A DNA stretch of 64,000 bases from Arthrobacter sp. SDTb3-6 (lineage in GTDB: Bacteria > Actinomycetota > Actinomycetes > Actinomycetales > Micrococcaceae), in NCBI RefSeq assembly GCF_013376095.1, contig NZ_JAAMFN010000019.1, forward strand, positions 1 to 64,000. Direction: 5' to 3'. The first letter of the stretch is position 1. Each line of letters begins with the position of its first letter. Below are positions 8,806 to 18,719 of the stretch, one piece after another. The translations under genes and the position numbers were made by a program. The notes under the pieces are model-generated. The model did not search any database, was not told the DNA's origin, and worked only from the letters and a program-made list of their open reading frames with translations.

Positions 8806-9738
8806 TTATGCGCTCCTCTTGCGGGTGATGGCGAACTGGGCGATCGAAACAACCACGATCAGGCCAAAGAAGATGTAGGAGATGGCTGCCGAATAGCCCA
8901 GCCTGTAGCCGGTGAACCCGGCCTCAAAGATGTACTCGACGATCGAACGGGTGGCACCGCCGGGGCCTCCCCCGGTCATCTGGTACACCTGGTCAAAGAT
9001 TTTCAGCGAGGCCAACACCTGAAGGATCACGATCATGGCCGTGGTCTGGTTGAGCTGCGGGAGGGTGATGGAAAAGAACTGCCGCCACCCGCCGGCACCG
9101 TCGAGCTGCGCCGCCTCATAGTGGGCCGCGGGGATGTTTTGCATGGCCGCCAGGTACAGCAGGAAATTGAAGCCCACCGTCCACCACAAGGTGGCGGCAA
9201 CGATTGACCACATGGCCACGTCCGGGTTGTTCAGCCAGTCGACGGGGGCAATGCCAACCTTGCCGAGCACATCGTTGATGAGGCCCAGCTGGGGGTTGAA
9301 CATCCATACGAAGAACAGCGAGACCACGGTGGAGGCCAGCAGGAACGGGGCGAAGAAGGACAGCCGCCACAGCCACTGGGCCGGCAGGCCCATGTTGACC
9401 AGCGCCGCCATGGCCAGGGCCACCACCACCAGCGGAACGGTGCTGATCACGGTGAAGTACACGGTGTTGCCGAGTGCGTGCCACATGTCGGCATCCCCGA
9501 GTGCCTCGGCATAGTTGGCCAGCCCCAGGAAGGAGCTGTTGGCACCGGTCAGGGACTTTCCGGTGAAGCTCATGACGGCGCCGTGGATCAGGGGCCAGAT
9601 GAGGAACAGGCCGAAGAACGCCAGAAACGGTGCCATGAAGGCCCAGCCGTGGATCCTGTCGCGCCGTTTCCGCGACTCGTGCCGGTTTTCAGCAGGCGCC
9701 GCGGAAGCGCCCTGCCAGGATTCGATGCTTGTGCTCAT
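8806..9738 (-). CDS. Carbohydrate ABC transporter permease, MalF type
   Basis: 310 aa, six membrane helices and a C-terminal EAA-like loop (EAAQLDGAGGWRQFFSITLPQLN). CUT1-family subunit that pairs with the MalG-type protein encoded immediately downstream. It lies 65 bp after the solute-binding protein gene. Substrate is inferred from operon context (arabino-oligosaccharides). Confidence 0.93.
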   Translation of the reverse strand: MSTSIESWQGASAAPAENRHESRKRRDRIHGWAFMAPFLAFFGLFLIWPLIHGAVMSFTGKSLTGANSSFLGLANYAEALGDADMWHALGNTVYFTVISTVPLVVVALAMAALVNMGLPAQWLWRLSFFAPFLLASTVVSLFFVWMFNPQLGLINDVLGKVGIAPVDWLNNPDVAMWSIVAATLWWTVGFNFLLYLAAMQNIPAAHYEAAQLDGAGGWRQFFSITLPQLNQTTAMIVILQVLASLKIFDQVYQMTGGGPGGATRSIVEYIFEAGFTGYRLGYSAAISYIFFGLIVVVSIAQFAITRKRSA

Positions 9739-9803
9739 TGCCGTGGCTCCCTTGCCGCAAGAATTACTCTCCCAAACATGACCTGCATTTTCATTGCCGC
9801 CGC

Positions 9804-11141
9804 CTATACCGGGTTCGGCATGGACAGCAGGGTGTCCAGGCGGCGCACGAAGGAATCCCAGCCGTCCTTGGCCCGGGTGCGCCCGAGGAACACGTTTTGG
9901 ATGTTCTCGGCAAAATAGTTCTGGAAATCCGAACCGGAGCCGGTGAACCAGGCCCGGGGGTCGTAGTTGATGATGTCCGCGGCGCCGGCGTAGTGGGCCT
10001 GGGGCAGCAGCGCCTTGTATGCCCCGGAGCGCACCACGGGCTGGAAGGCCGGGATGTGGCCGGCCTTGGCCCAGTTCAGCGAACCCTTGAGGATTTGGGC
10101 CACAAACGCATACACGTCCGCCCGCTTCCTCGCATCCAGGTTGTTCTGGTGCGGCAGGACAAAGGCGTGGGAGTCCGCGTAGGCGGCCGGCGTGCCGAAG
10201 AGTGTGGGGATCGGCATGGCGTCAAAGGGGACCTTGGCCGTCTGCATGGTGGGCAGCTCCCATACGCCGCTGGCCAGCATGCCGGAGCCCTGGCTGGCAA
10301 ACTCGGCGATGGCCGTGCCGCCGTCGCCGCTGGCCGTGGCAATCCTGCCGTCCAGGAGGGAGTGGATGTATTCGAGCACGTCCACGGCCACGTCGCGGTC
10401 CACCTTGGCCTTTTGGCCCTGGGGCAGCTCCATGGTGGCGCCGTGCTGGCGGTAAAACGTGTAGAACATGCGCCACATTTGGGCGCCGTCGCTGAGGTAG
10501 CCGTAGGACAGGCCGTGCCTGCCGGTCACCTTCCCCATTTCCAGCGCCGCTTCCTTGAAGCGGTCGCCGCTGGTGATTGTCTCGAGCTGGCCGTCCGCAC
10601 CGAGCAGTCCGGCCGTGCCGGCCACCTTGGTGTTGTACATCAGGATGAAGGGGTGGGAGTCCAGGGGAATGGAAAAGACCTTGCCATCCAGCTGGCTGCC
10701 CTCCCAAATGCGCGGGGCAAAGTCGTCCTTCGTGACACCGTGCCCGGCCAACAGGTCCAGGTCCCAGGCGTCCAGGAGGCCGCCCGGGGCATATCCGGGC
10801 ATGCGGGCCGCATGCATGATGGCCACTTCGGGGGGCCGTCCACCGGCGGAGGCCATGGCGAGCTTCGTGTAGTACGGAGCACCCCAGGCCAGCACGGTGG
10901 GCGTCACCTTGTAGGCGGACTGTGCGGCGTTTGCGGCGTCGATCATGGCCTGCATCTTGATGCCGTCCCCGCCCGAAAGCAGGTGCCAGAACCGCAGCTG
11001 CTCAACGCCGGCCGCCGAGGCCGTGCCGCCGCAGCCGGACAGCAGGCCGGCCGCGGCCACGCCGGACAGGGCCATGGCTCCGCCTCGCAGCAGTTGCCGC
11101 CTGGAGGGAAGGGAACTGGATTGTTCACGCGCCTGGTGCAT
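9804..11141 (-). CDS. Sugar ABC transporter substrate-binding lipoprotein (family 1)
   Basis: 445 aa. The N-terminus has a twin-arginine-like SRRQLLRGG segment followed by a hydrophobic stretch and a lipobox LLSGC (Cys37), so it is probably a Tat-exported lipoprotein. The mature part is a CUT1 extracellular solute-binding fold (LRFWHLLSGGDG near the start, WEGSQLDGKVFSIPLDSHPFIL in the middle). First gene of the importer-arabinofuranosidase operon; the promoter and two palindromes lie in the 239-bp upstream gap. Confidence 0.92.
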   Translation of the reverse strand: MHQAREQSSSLPSRRQLLRGGAMALSGVAAAGLLSGCGGTASAAGVEQLRFWHLLSGGDGIKMQAMIDAANAAQSAYKVTPTVLAWGAPYYTKLAMASAGGRPPEVAIMHAARMPGYAPGGLLDAWDLDLLAGHGVTKDDFAPRIWEGSQLDGKVFSIPLDSHPFILMYNTKVAGTAGLLGADGQLETITSGDRFKEAALEMGKVTGRHGLSYGYLSDGAQMWRMFYTFYRQHGATMELPQGQKAKVDRDVAVDVLEYIHSLLDGRIATASGDGGTAIAEFASQGSGMLASGVWELPTMQTAKVPFDAMPIPTLFGTPAAYADSHAFVLPHQNNLDARKRADVYAFVAQILKGSLNWAKAGHIPAFQPVVRSGAYKALLPQAHYAGAADIINYDPRAWFTGSGSDFQNYFAENIQNVFLGRTRAKDGWDSFVRRLDTLLSMPNPV

Positions 11142-11253
11142 CGCTCACTCCTTTGTTCGCGCAAAAAACGTGGTCTTGCGGGGACCGGCCGGGCCTTGGG
11201 TGGCCGGACCGGGAAAGTTGGTAAGGGAAACCGCATTTGGTGATCCACAACAC

Positions 11254-11282
11254 AGATTACATCGTTGTAAAACGCGGTGCAA
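11254..11282 (-). promoter_or_regulatory. Promoter of the arabinofuranosidase/importer operon
   Basis: On the minus strand a -35 element TTGCAC (11282-11277), a 17-nt spacer and a -10 element TAATCT (11259-11254) form a good sigma-70-type promoter about 113 bp upstream of the solute-binding protein start. The downstream half of the spacer and the -10 are covered by a palindrome, so repression is built in. Confidence 0.6.
11257..11270. promoter_or_regulatory. Palindromic operator TTACATCGTTGTAA
   Basis: Arms TTACA / TGTAA are exact inverted repeats around a 4-nt centre. The site overlaps the -10 and spacer of the promoter above. LacI/GalR-type regulators bind sites of this size, and a LacI-family gene ends 110 bp away; it is the likely ligand. 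Confidence 0.55.
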
Positions 11283-11288
11283 GGGATA

Positions 11289-11306
11289 TTTGTGAGCGCG
11301 CACAAA
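11289..11306. promoter_or_regulatory. Palindromic operator TTTGTGAGCGCGCACAAA
   Basis: 18-bp site with exact 6-bp arms TTTGTG / CACAAA, immediately upstream of the -35 element. The core GTGAGCGC is shared with the two operators at 17363 and 17470 in the araB promoter region, which suggests that the same regulator (one of the two LacI proteins) binds at both loci. Confidence 0.55.
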
Positions 11307-11380
11307 AATTTCTTCCCCTCCGAATGCGCGTGTGCCGCAAGAGGCAGCGCGGCCCGCCCCGAAGGGGCCGGCCAGGGAAG

Positions 11381-12400
11381 TCAGGCCACCGGGCCGTGGA
11401 GCTGGCCCGTGCTGGCCCGGATGACCAGGCGGTACGGCAGCTCGACCTGGACCGGCCCCTTGCGCCGCTCGGCCATGCGTTCGGTGAGCAGGCGCACTGC
11501 GTTCTGGGCCATGGCCCGCTTGTCCACGCCGATCGTGGTCAGGGCCGGGACGGCATACTGCCCGTCCGCCACGTCGTCAAAGCCTGCCACGAGGATGTCT
11601 CCCGGCACGCGGTGGCCGGCCTTGGCCAGCACGCTGAGCGCGCCGATGGCCAGGGAGTCGGTGAAACAAAAGAGCGCCTCAGGCAATTCATGCCCGGCCA
11701 AAAAAGCCCTCAGGGCGGCGGCACTGCCGCCGGGGGTCCATTCGTCGCAGGCGATTTCCAGCGCCGGGTCGGCGGGGATGCCCAGCCGGGCCAGGGCGTC
11801 CCGGTACCCCCGGGTGCGCACCTCGGCTGTTGCCGAGCGGCTGGTGCCGTTGGCACCCAACACGGCTATCCGGCGTCGTCCTCCCCCGGCCAGGGCAAGG
11901 GTCATGTCACGGGCGGCGGCGATGTTGTCCACCACCACCTGGTCCACGCGCTGCTGGGACACTTCACCCAGCAGCACCATGGGCGGCAGGTTCCCACCCA
12001 CCCGGATGGCGCTTTCATCCAGTGCCACCGGGTTGAGGATCAGCCCGTCGACCAGGTTGGCGCGGGCCCTGGAGACCAGTTCAAATTCCCGGTGCGGGTC
12101 CTTTCCGGTTTCCTCGATCTGGACGTTCCAGCCCTGCCCGTGGGCCACCTCCACCACATGGTGGGCCAGCTCGGCCGAATAGGGGGTGGCGAGGTCCGGC
12201 AGGGCCAGCGCAATGACGCCGGTGCGGCCGTTGCGCAGGCCCCGGGCGGACAGGTTCGGCACGTAGTCCAGCTCCGCGAGCGCCGCTTCCACCCTGGCGC
12301 GGGTGCCTTCACTGACAGGGACCAGCCCGTTGACCACGTTGGAGACGGTCTTGGGCGACACCCCCGCGCGGGCGGCAACGTCCTTTACGGTGGCCCGCAT
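11381..12400 (-). CDS. LacI-family transcriptional regulator
   Basis: 339 aa. The N-terminal helix-turn-helix is at residues 4-25 (VKDVAARAGVSPKTVSNVVNG) with the hinge helix around LSARGLRNGRT; the rest is the periplasmic-binding-like effector domain. It is transcribed in the same direction as, and just upstream of, the importer/arabinofuranosidase operon, and downstream of the epimerase gene with a 75-bp gap. Likely a local repressor whose inducer is L-arabinose or an arabinoside; effector identity is inference. Confidence 0.93.
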   Translation of the reverse strand: MRATVKDVAARAGVSPKTVSNVVNGLVPVSEGTRARVEAALAELDYVPNLSARGLRNGRTGVIALALPDLATPYSAELAHHVVEVAHGQGWNVQIEETGKDPHREFELVSRARANLVDGLILNPVALDESAIRVGGNLPPMVLLGEVSQQRVDQVVVDNIAAARDMTLALAGGGRRRIAVLGANGTSRSATAEVRTRGYRDALARLGIPADPALEIACDEWTPGGSAAALRAFLAGHELPEALFCFTDSLAIGALSVLAKAGHRVPGDILVAGFDDVADGQYAVPALTTIGVDKRAMAQNAVRLLTERMAERRKGPVQVELPYRLVIRASTGQLHGPVA

Positions 12401-12475
12401 ACGTCCCTCACTTCATCCATGGCAGCACACCAATGACTTTGGCTTCCGATGCTACAAGATGAAAGGTACGCCGGC

Positions 12476-13378
12476 TCACCCGCCGAAAATGCTCCAGCCT
12501 GCCGTATGCATCCCGCCCGGTTCCAACCGGATGAGGTCCGTGCCCGAATTGAAGGCATCCGGCGGGCAGGTCATGGGCTCCACGGCCAGGCCCCGGCGGC
12601 CGGGCTGCCCGGCCGGCTTGTCCGCCGTGTGGATTTGCAGCCACGGGCAGGCCCCATCCCACTGCACCCCCACGTACGTGCCGGAGGGGTCGCTGAGCAG
12701 CAGCCGGGACGCACCGGAAACGTCGGCGGCCATGTTGGTGAAGGCGTGGTCAATCTGCGTGGCGCCGATGGCACGCGGCTCGCGGAAATCGAATTCGTGC
12801 CCTGCCACGGATTCCAGCCCGAGCGGCAGCAGCCGGTCGGCCGTCACGGCCAGGAAGGACGACGCCGGCAGGGAGAGCGTCCATTCGTCCAGCGGCGCGT
12901 CTCCCGCCACCAGGTACGGGTGCGGGCACACTCCGTAAGGTGCGGCCGCCGCGCCAACGTTAATGGCCGTGACCGTGCAGTGCAGTCCGTCGGCATCCAG
13001 CACGTACCCGGCCCGGACCTCCAGCGCGGAGGGGTACCCCTCCGAGGGCGCCACGGAACAGCGGAGGGCAAGCCGGTCGTCGTCGTGCGTCTCCAGGGCC
13101 CACTCAACGTCGTGGACCAGCCCGTGCAGGGCCGTTCCGCGCCCGGGCTCGTTGAGGGGCAGGCGGTAGCCGGCGCCGTCCCAACGGTAGGTGCCGTCCG
13201 CCACCCGGTTTGGCCACGGGGCGGCGATGATGCCGCGGAAGTCAGGGACGGGGGCGCCGGGGGCGAACGGGACCACCAGGTCCCGGCCCCGGTGCCGGAG
13301 CTCGCACAGTGCGGCGCCCCGCGGCACGATCCGGGCCGTGTAGCCGCCGGACGTGATCAGGTAGCCGGATCCATTCAC
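12476..13378 (-). CDS. Aldose 1-epimerase family protein (mutarotase-like)
   Basis: 300 aa from a GTG whose last bases overlap the TGA of araA (GTGA, 4-bp overlap), the expected start for a coupled gene; a longer reading to 13414 would intrude into araA. The GalM-type beta-sandwich shows conserved pieces: [28 protein letters not shown] (His in the active site), and HPYLVAG. Such enzymes interconvert alpha and beta anomers of free sugars. Position directly behind araA suggests it feeds L-arabinose anomers to the isomerase. Confidence 0.88.
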   Translation of the reverse strand: MNGSGYLITSGGYTARIVPRGAALCELRHRGRDLVVPFAPGAPVPDFRGIIAAPWPNRVADGTYRWDGAGYRLPLNEPGRGTALHGLVHDVEWALETHDDDRLALRCSVAPSEGYPSALEVRAGYVLDADGLHCTVTAINVGAAAAPYGVCPHPYLVAGDAPLDEWTLSLPASSFLAVTADRLLPLGLESVAGHEFDFREPRAIGATQIDHAFTNMAADVSGASRLLLSDPSGTYVGVQWDGACPWLQIHTADKPAGQPGRRGLAVEPMTCPPDAFNSGTDLIRLEPGGMHTAGWSIFGG

Positions 13379-14898
13379 AGTCCGCCAGCCAGCTTGTAGT
13401 ACGCCTGGTTCCATTGGATTTCCTTCTTGAAACCGCGCAGCGTGGTGGCGTCGTCAATGGCCAGCAGTTCCGTCCGGGCCATCTCGGCAAAGTCCTCAAA
13501 CGCCTCGACGCCAAGCTGCGTGGACAGCACCGTGTGGTGGGCCGCGCCGGCCGTCAGCCAGGCGGCGGCCGAGGTGGCGAAGTCCGGCTTCGGGGACCAC
13601 AGGGCACGGGCCACGGGGAGGTTCGGCAGCGGCTGCTCCAACGGCACCACCTCGACGGCATTGGCGACCAGGCGGAAACGGTCGCGCATGTCGGAGAGGG
13701 CCACCACCACGCCGTCGCCCGGATCCGTGTCAAAAACCAGGCGGACGGGGTCCTCCTTGCCGCCGATGCCCAGCGGGTGGATCTCCAGGCGGGCCTTGGA
13801 GGTGGTCAGCGAGGGGCAGACCTCCAGCATGTGCGCCCCCAGGATCCGCTCGGCCCCCGGCACCAAATGATAGGTGTAGTCCTCCATCAGGGAGGCCCCG
13901 CCCGGCAGGCCCGCGCCCATGACCTTCGCGGCGCGGACCAGGATGGCCGTCTTCCAGTCGCCTTCGGCGCCAAAGCCGTAGCCGTCGGCCATGAGCCGCT
14001 GCACGGCCAGCCCGGGAAGCTGGCGCAGCGCACCCAGGTCCTCGAACGACGTCGTAAACGCGGCCGAGCCGTTCGCCTCCAGGAAGGAGCGCAGGCCCAG
14101 TTCAATCCGGGCACCGTAGCGCAGCGAGTCGTGCCGGCGCGCGCCGGGCCGCAGCTCTTCGGCCACGTCGTAGAGCTCTTGGTACTCGGCCACCAGCGCG
14201 TCGACACCGGCCTCCGGGGCCGCATGGACGGCGTCGGCCAGCTCGTTGACACTCCACGTGTTCACGGAGACCCCCAGGCGCAGCTCGGCCTCGGTCTTGT
14301 CGCCTTCCGTGACCGCCACGTTGCGCATGTTGTCGCCAAAGCGGGTCAGCTTCAGCCCGCGGACGGCGGCCCAGCCGGCAGCGGCGCGCTGCCAGACGGC
14401 GACCTGCCGCTGCACCGCGGGACTGGAAACATGCCCCACCACGGTTTTGCGCGGGATGCCCAGCCGGGCCTGGATGTACCCGAATTCCCGGTCGCCGTGT
14501 GCGGCCTGGTTCAGGTTCATGAAGTCAAAGTCAATGTCCGCCCAGGGCAGCTCCACATTGGCCTGCGTGTGCAGGTGCAGCAACGGCTTGCGGAGCGCGT
14601 CCAGGCCCTGGATCCACATCTTGGCCGGGGAGAAGGTGTGCATCCAGGCGGTCACGCCGATCACGTTGTCAGCGGAATTCGCTTCCAGGGCGGTGCGGCG
14701 GATCGCGTCCGAATCAGTCAGGACCGGCTTCCAAACCAGCTTCACGGGGACGCCGGAGGCAGTGAGCGCGTCCGCGATTTCCCGGGACTGCGAGGCCACC
14801 TGTGCCAGCACCACCTCGCCGTAAAGGTGCTGGCTGCCGGTCAGGAACCAGACTTCGTACTGTTCCAGGGAGAGCGACGCTGCGGGATTCTTCGTCAT
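13375..14898 (-). CDS. araA: L-arabinose isomerase
   Basis: 507 aa, the family length. Converts L-arabinose to L-ribulose using Mn2+. Recognisable family blocks: [14 protein letters not shown] at the N-terminus, TPSPAKMWI-like [11 protein letters not shown], the [16 protein letters not shown] segment and [13 protein letters not shown]. The ATG at 14898 is chosen for its AAGGAAATC ribosome site; the in-frame extension to 15069 would overlap araD. It lies 22 bp after araD and overlaps the epimerase gene. Confidence 0.97.
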   Translation of the reverse strand: MTKNPAASLSLEQYEVWFLTGSQHLYGEVVLAQVASQSREIADALTASGVPVKLVWKPVLTDSDAIRRTALEANSADNVIGVTAWMHTFSPAKMWIQGLDALRKPLLHLHTQANVELPWADIDFDFMNLNQAAHGDREFGYIQARLGIPRKTVVGHVSSPAVQRQVAVWQRAAAGWAAVRGLKLTRFGDNMRNVAVTEGDKTEAELRLGVSVNTWSVNELADAVHAAPEAGVDALVAEYQELYDVAEELRPGARRHDSLRYGARIELGLRSFLEANGSAAFTTSFEDLGALRQLPGLAVQRLMADGYGFGAEGDWKTAILVRAAKVMGAGLPGGASLMEDYTYHLVPGAERILGAHMLEVCPSLTTSKARLEIHPLGIGGKEDPVRLVFDTDPGDGVVVALSDMRDRFRLVANAVEVVPLEQPLPNLPVARALWSPKPDFATSAAAWLTAGAAHHTVLSTQLGVEAFEDFAEMARTELLAIDDATTLRGFKKEIQWNQAYYKLAGGL

Positions 14899-14920
14899 GA
14901 TTTCCTTAAGGCTGAAGGGG

Positions 14921-15601
14921 CTATTGGCCGTAGACATTCTGGTAGCGGTGGTGCAGGGCCGCGATGAGCCCCGCGTCAATGGGCAGGGGCTCGCCGAGCT
15001 GGCGCGAGACGTGCACGGTCTTGGCGACCTCCTCGCACATGGCAGCGGCCTTGACCGCGGCGCGGGCATCGACGCCGATGGTGAACGGGCCGTGGTTTTT
15101 CATCAGCACGGCGGGCGATTTCGACCCCCGCAGCGTCTCGACAATCCCCCGGCCGATGGAATCGTCCCCGATCAGCGCAAACGGACCCACGGGGATGTCG
15201 CCGCCAAATTCATCGCCCATCATGGTCAGCACGCACGGAACCGCCTCCCCACGGGCCGCCCACGCCGTGGCATAGGTGGAGTGTGTGTGCACCACCCCGC
15301 CCACCTCCGGCATGTGCCGGTAGACGTAGGCGTGCGCCGCCGTGTCCGACGACGGGGCGAGCGTGGGGTTGCCCCAGTCCCCTGCCACGGGGGTCCCGAA
15401 AAGGTCGGTGACGACCATGGATTCCGGGGTCAGCTCCGTATAGGCCAGGCCCGAAGGCTTGATGACCATCAGCTCCTCCCCCGGAACCCGGGCGGAGACG
15501 TTCCCGGCCGTCCACACCACCAGGCCGTAGCGCACCAGCTCGGCATGCATGGCGCAGACTTCGGCCCGGACGGCGGCCACTGTTTGACTGCGTGGGCTCA
15601 T
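14921..15601 (-). CDS. araD: L-ribulose-5-phosphate 4-epimerase
   Basis: 226 aa class II aldolase-fold protein. It turns L-ribulose 5-phosphate into D-xylulose 5-phosphate, the exit to the pentose phosphate pathway. Visible signatures: [19 protein letters not shown] (substrate pocket), HTHSTYAT (two metal-binding His) and NHGPFTIG with the third metal His region. ATG overlaps the araB stop by 4 bp (ATGA). Confident. Confidence 0.96.
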   Translation of the reverse strand: MSPRSQTVAAVRAEVCAMHAELVRYGLVVWTAGNVSARVPGEELMVIKPSGLAYTELTPESMVVTDLFGTPVAGDWGNPTLAPSSDTAAHAYVYRHMPEVGGVVHTHSTYATAWAARGEAVPCVLTMMGDEFGGDIPVGPFALIGDDSIGRGIVETLRGSKSPAVLMKNHGPFTIGVDARAAVKAAAMCEEVAKTVHVSRQLGEPLPIDAGLIAALHHRYQNVYGQ

Positions 15602-17319
15602 GCCGGCACCGCCGCTCCAGTGGCTGCCGCCGGGGCCGCGGCACCCGGGCCGGAAACCCGGCGCTGGATGGCCTTGAGGCGGTGCATGACACGGTTGGTG
15701 CCGCGGCCAAAGTAGTCGTGCAAGGCGGTGTATTCGGTAAACAGCCCGTCATAGGCAGCCACGTTTTCGGCGATCGGCTGGTAAACGTCGGCCGGCGTGG
15801 CACCCATGGCGTCGGCTGCCGACTGGACATCGGGGTAGGCCCCCGCCGCGACGGCGGCGTGGATGGCCGATCCCAGCGCCGGCGCCTGGGTTGATCCGAT
15901 GGTCTGCACCGGCAGGCCGGTCACGTCCGCGTAGATCTGCATCAAAAGCCGGTTTTTGGGCAGTCCGCCCGCGGCAACAAACCCGGTCACGGGCACGCCC
16001 GAGGCGTTGAACGCCTCGATGATGGTGCGGGTGCCGAAGGCCGTGGCCTCCAGCAGGGCACGGTACGTGTCCTCCGGCTTGGTGGCCAGCGTCTGGCCCA
16101 CGACCAGCCCCGACAGTTCGTGGTCCACCAGCACGGAGCGGTTGCCGCTGTGCCAGTCCAGGGCGATCAGCCCGTGCTGGCCGATTGCCTGTTCTGCGGC
16201 CAATTCCGTGAGGTGCTCGTGCAGGCCCAGGCCGCGCGCCGCGGCGTCGTCGTGGTACCGTGGCGGCACGCCGTTGTTCACAAACCAGCCGAAGATGTCG
16301 CCGACGCCGGACTGGCCGGCCTCATAGCCCCACAGTCCGTCGAGGATGCCGCCGTCGACGGCGCCGCACATGCCCGGGACCTCACGCAGGCCGGCGCCGT
16401 TCATGACGTGGCACGTGGAGGTGCCCATGATGGCCGTCATCACACCGGGGGCCACTGCGCGGGCCGCCGGGGCGGTCACGTGGGCGTCCACGTTGCCCAC
16501 GGCCACGGCGATGCCTTCGGGCAGCCCGGTCCAGGCAGCGGCTTCGGCACTGAGTGTGCCCGCGGCCTCGCCGAGGCGGCCGATCCGGTGCTCCACCTTC
16601 TCGGCCACAAAGCCGGCAAAGGCGGGGTTGAGGGCGGCCAGGAAGTCCGCGGACGGGTACTGCCCGTCCTGGTACATGCCCTTGTACCCGGCGGTGCAGG
16701 CATTGCGGACATAGCGGCCGGTCAGCTGCCAGACGATCCAGTCCGCCGCTTCCACCCAGTGGTCCATGGCCGCATAGAGCTCGGGGTCCTCCTCGAGCAG
16801 CTGCAGGCCCTTGGCGAACTCCCACTCGGAGGAAACCAGCCCCCCGTAACGCGCCAGCCAGCCTTCGCCGCGCCCTGCGGCCAGCCGGTTGATCCGGTCC
16901 GCCTGCGGCTGGGCGGCGTGGTGGCGCCACAGCTTCACATAGGCGTGAGGGCGGTCCGCATAGGCGGGGACTTCATTCAACGGCGTGCCGTCGGCCAGCG
17001 TGGGGACCATGGTGCAGGCCGTGAAGTCCGTGCCGATCCCGACGACGTCGGCCGGGTCGATCCCGGCGTCGCGGAGTGCGGCGGGTACTGCATGCCGGAG
17101 CACCTGCCGGTAGTCGTCCGGAACCTGCAGTGCCCAGTCGATGCCCAGCGGGACACGGGAGCCGGGGAGCGCGTCCGCCAGCACGGCATGCGGGTAGTCA
17201 AAGGTCCCGCTGCCGACCTCGGCGCCGTCGTGGACGCGGACCACCACGACACGGCCGGACAGGGTTCCGAAATCGACGCCCACCACGTAGTGTGCGGGCG
17301 GGAGTGGAACGTTGGTCAT
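15598..17319 (-). CDS. araB: Ribulokinase
   Basis: 573 aa FGGY-family kinase that phosphorylates L-ribulose. N-terminal phosphate-binding block VDFGTLSGRVVVVRV is diagnostic for ribulokinase; a second block MGTSTCHVM and a C-terminal VAAGGLPKNRLLMQIYADV are also seen. Start at 17319 is set by the family N-terminus (MTNVPLPPAHYVVGVDFGT) and a GAGAGGCA ribosome site. First gene of the araBDA-epimerase operon, divergent from the sugar importer at 17589. Confidence 0.96.
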   Translation of the reverse strand: MTNVPLPPAHYVVGVDFGTLSGRVVVVRVHDGAEVGSGTFDYPHAVLADALPGSRVPLGIDWALQVPDDYRQVLRHAVPAALRDAGIDPADVVGIGTDFTACTMVPTLADGTPLNEVPAYADRPHAYVKLWRHHAAQPQADRINRLAAGRGEGWLARYGGLVSSEWEFAKGLQLLEEDPELYAAMDHWVEAADWIVWQLTGRYVRNACTAGYKGMYQDGQYPSADFLAALNPAFAGFVAEKVEHRIGRLGEAAGTLSAEAAAWTGLPEGIAVAVGNVDAHVTAPAARAVAPGVMTAIMGTSTCHVMNGAGLREVPGMCGAVDGGILDGLWGYEAGQSGVGDIFGWFVNNGVPPRYHDDAAARGLGLHEHLTELAAEQAIGQHGLIALDWHSGNRSVLVDHELSGLVVGQTLATKPEDTYRALLEATAFGTRTIIEAFNASGVPVTGFVAAGGLPKNRLLMQIYADVTGLPVQTIGSTQAPALGSAIHAAVAAGAYPDVQSAADAMGATPADVYQPIAENVAAYDGLFTEYTALHDYFGRGTNRVMHRLKAIQRRVSGPGAAAPAAATGAAVPA

Positions 17320-17361
17320 GGCTGCCTCTCGGAACGATTGCAGGGGTTTGGGACGGTCTTC

Positions 17362-17391
17362 ATTGTGAGCGCTAACAATTGATCGTGTCAA
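17362..17391 (-). promoter_or_regulatory. araB operon promoter with operator in the spacer
   Basis: Minus-strand -35 TTGACA (17391-17386), 18-nt spacer, -10 CACAAT (17367-17362), 43 bp upstream of araB. The palindrome described at 17363 lies across the spacer and the -10. Confidence 0.55.
17363..17378. promoter_or_regulatory. LacI-type operator TTGTGAGCGCTAACAA (araB side)
   Basis: Near-palindromic 16-mer with a GAGCGCTA core, strongly reminiscent of LacI/GalR-family operators. It overlaps the araB promoter. The reverse complement of its sequence recurs at 17470. Confidence 0.7.
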
Positions 17392-17428
17392 CCGCCGCTC
17401 CACCGCCGCGTGCCGCTTCGTCCGCCAC

Positions 17429-17459
17429 TTGACATCCACGGCATGTGAGGGATTACACT
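17429..17459 (+). promoter_or_regulatory. Promoter of the ChvE/GguAB-like importer operon
   Basis: Plus-strand -35 TTGACA (17429-17434) and -10 candidate TACACT (17454-17459, 19-nt spacer) or TTACAC one base earlier (18 nt). An operator begins 10 bp downstream of the -10, a position where a bound repressor blocks initiation. Confidence 0.5.
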
Positions 17460-17469
17460 TTAGCCCACG

Positions 17470-17485
17470 TGTTAGCGCTCACAAT
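17470..17485. promoter_or_regulatory. LacI-type operator TGTTAGCGCTCACAAT (importer side)
   Basis: Inverted copy of the site at 17363: the core TGTTAGCGCTCACAA is the exact reverse complement of TTGTGAGCGCTAACA. The two sites are 107 bp apart centre to centre, close to ten helical turns, so one tetramer or two dimers could control both divergent operons. Confidence 0.7.
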
Positions 17486-17588
17486 CGGAACGGTTGGCTG
17501 CCACGGCCCATTTTGGGATTCTTCCCCGGACTCCCCGGCGACCACGGGGCCCGGGACCCCGACCCCATACGACAAGAAGGAACCACCC

Positions 17589-18710
17589 ATGAAATTCAAG
17601 AGCTTGATTGTGGGGGCCGTGGCCCTGGGCCTGGCACTCGGTGCCACCGGCTGTGGAACACGCGGCGGCGATGCCGCGGCGGGCGCCGGAACGGCGGACA
17701 ACAGCGGGGCCCTGATCGGCATCGCGATGCCCACCAAGACCTCCGAACGCTGGATCAAGGACGGCGACGCCATCAAGGCATCGCTGGAGAAGCTTGGCTA
17801 CAAGACCGACCTTGAGTACGGCGACGACAAGATCCCCCAGCAGGTCCAGCAGGTGAGCAACATGATCACCAAGGGCGCGAAGGTCCTCATCATTGCCTCG
17901 ATCGACGGCACGGCCCTGAGCGACCAGCTCGACAACGCCGCCAAGGCCGGCATCAAGGTCATTGCGTACGACCGGCTGATCAACGGCAACAAGAACGTTG
18001 ACTACTACACCACCTTCGACAACGAGAAGGTCGGCGTCGAGCAGGCCACCTCGCTGCTGACGGGCCTGGGCATCCTGGACAAGGCAGGGAAGGAAACCGG
18101 CAGGAAGGGCCCGTTCAACATTGAACTCTTCGCCGGGAGCCCGGATGACAACAATGCCACCTTCTTCTACAACGGCGCCATGAAGACGCTGAAGAAGTAC
18201 ATCGACAACGGCACCCTGGTGGTCAAGAGCGGCCAGACCGGCTTCACGCAGATCGCGACCCTGCGCTGGGACCCGGCCACGGCCCAGAAGCGCATGCAGA
18301 ACCTGATCGCGAGCACGTATTCTTCCGGGGCCAAGGTTGACGGCATCCTCTCCCCGTATGACGGCCTGTCCATCGGCATCATCTCCGCACTGCAGTCCGC
18401 CGGCTATGCGAGCAACGCCCTGCCCATCATCACCGGCCAGGACGCCGAGGCCGCGTCGGTGAAGTCCATCATTGCCGGCCAGCAGTACTCCACGATCTAC
18501 AAGGACACCCGCAAGCTCGGCGACCAGGCCGTGGCCATGGCGGACGACCTGCTCAAGGGCAAGACCCCGGAGGTCAACGACACCACCAGCTACAACAACA
18601 AGGTCAAGGTTGTCCCGACCTTCCTGCTCCAGCCCGTGGTCGTCACCAAGGACAACTACAGCAAGGAGCTTGTTGACAGCGGCTACTACACGGCCGCAGA
18701 CCTCAAGTAG
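17589..18710 (+). CDS. Sugar-binding lipoprotein, ChvE/XylF type
   Basis: 373 aa. Signal peptide with lipobox ATGC (Cys22). The mature part is a periplasmic-binding type I fold: [19 protein letters not shown] at the N-terminus, [20 protein letters not shown], and [21 protein letters not shown] near the C-terminus, all typical of multiple-sugar-binding proteins such as ChvE. Start chosen for the AAGGAACC ribosome site. First gene of a three-gene importer divergent from araB; L-arabinose is the probable cargo, though ChvE-type systems also carry xylose, galactose or glucose. Confidence 0.92.
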   Translation: MKFKSLIVGAVALGLALGATGCGTRGGDAAAGAGTADNSGALIGIAMPTKTSERWIKDGDAIKASLEKLGYKTDLEYGDDKIPQQVQQVSNMITKGAKVLIIASIDGTALSDQLDNAAKAGIKVIAYDRLINGNKNVDYYTTFDNEKVGVEQATSLLTGLGILDKAGKETGRKGPFNIELFAGSPDDNNATFFYNGAMKTLKKYIDNGTLVVKSGQTGFTQIATLRWDPATAQKRMQNLIASTYSSGAKVDGILSPYDGLSIGIISALQSAGYASNALPIITGQDAEAASVKSIIAGQQYSTIYKDTRKLGDQAVAMADDLLKGKTPEVNDTTSYNNKVKVVPTFLLQPVVVTKDNYSKELVDSGYYTAADLK

Positions 18711-18719
18711 GCGGCCGGC

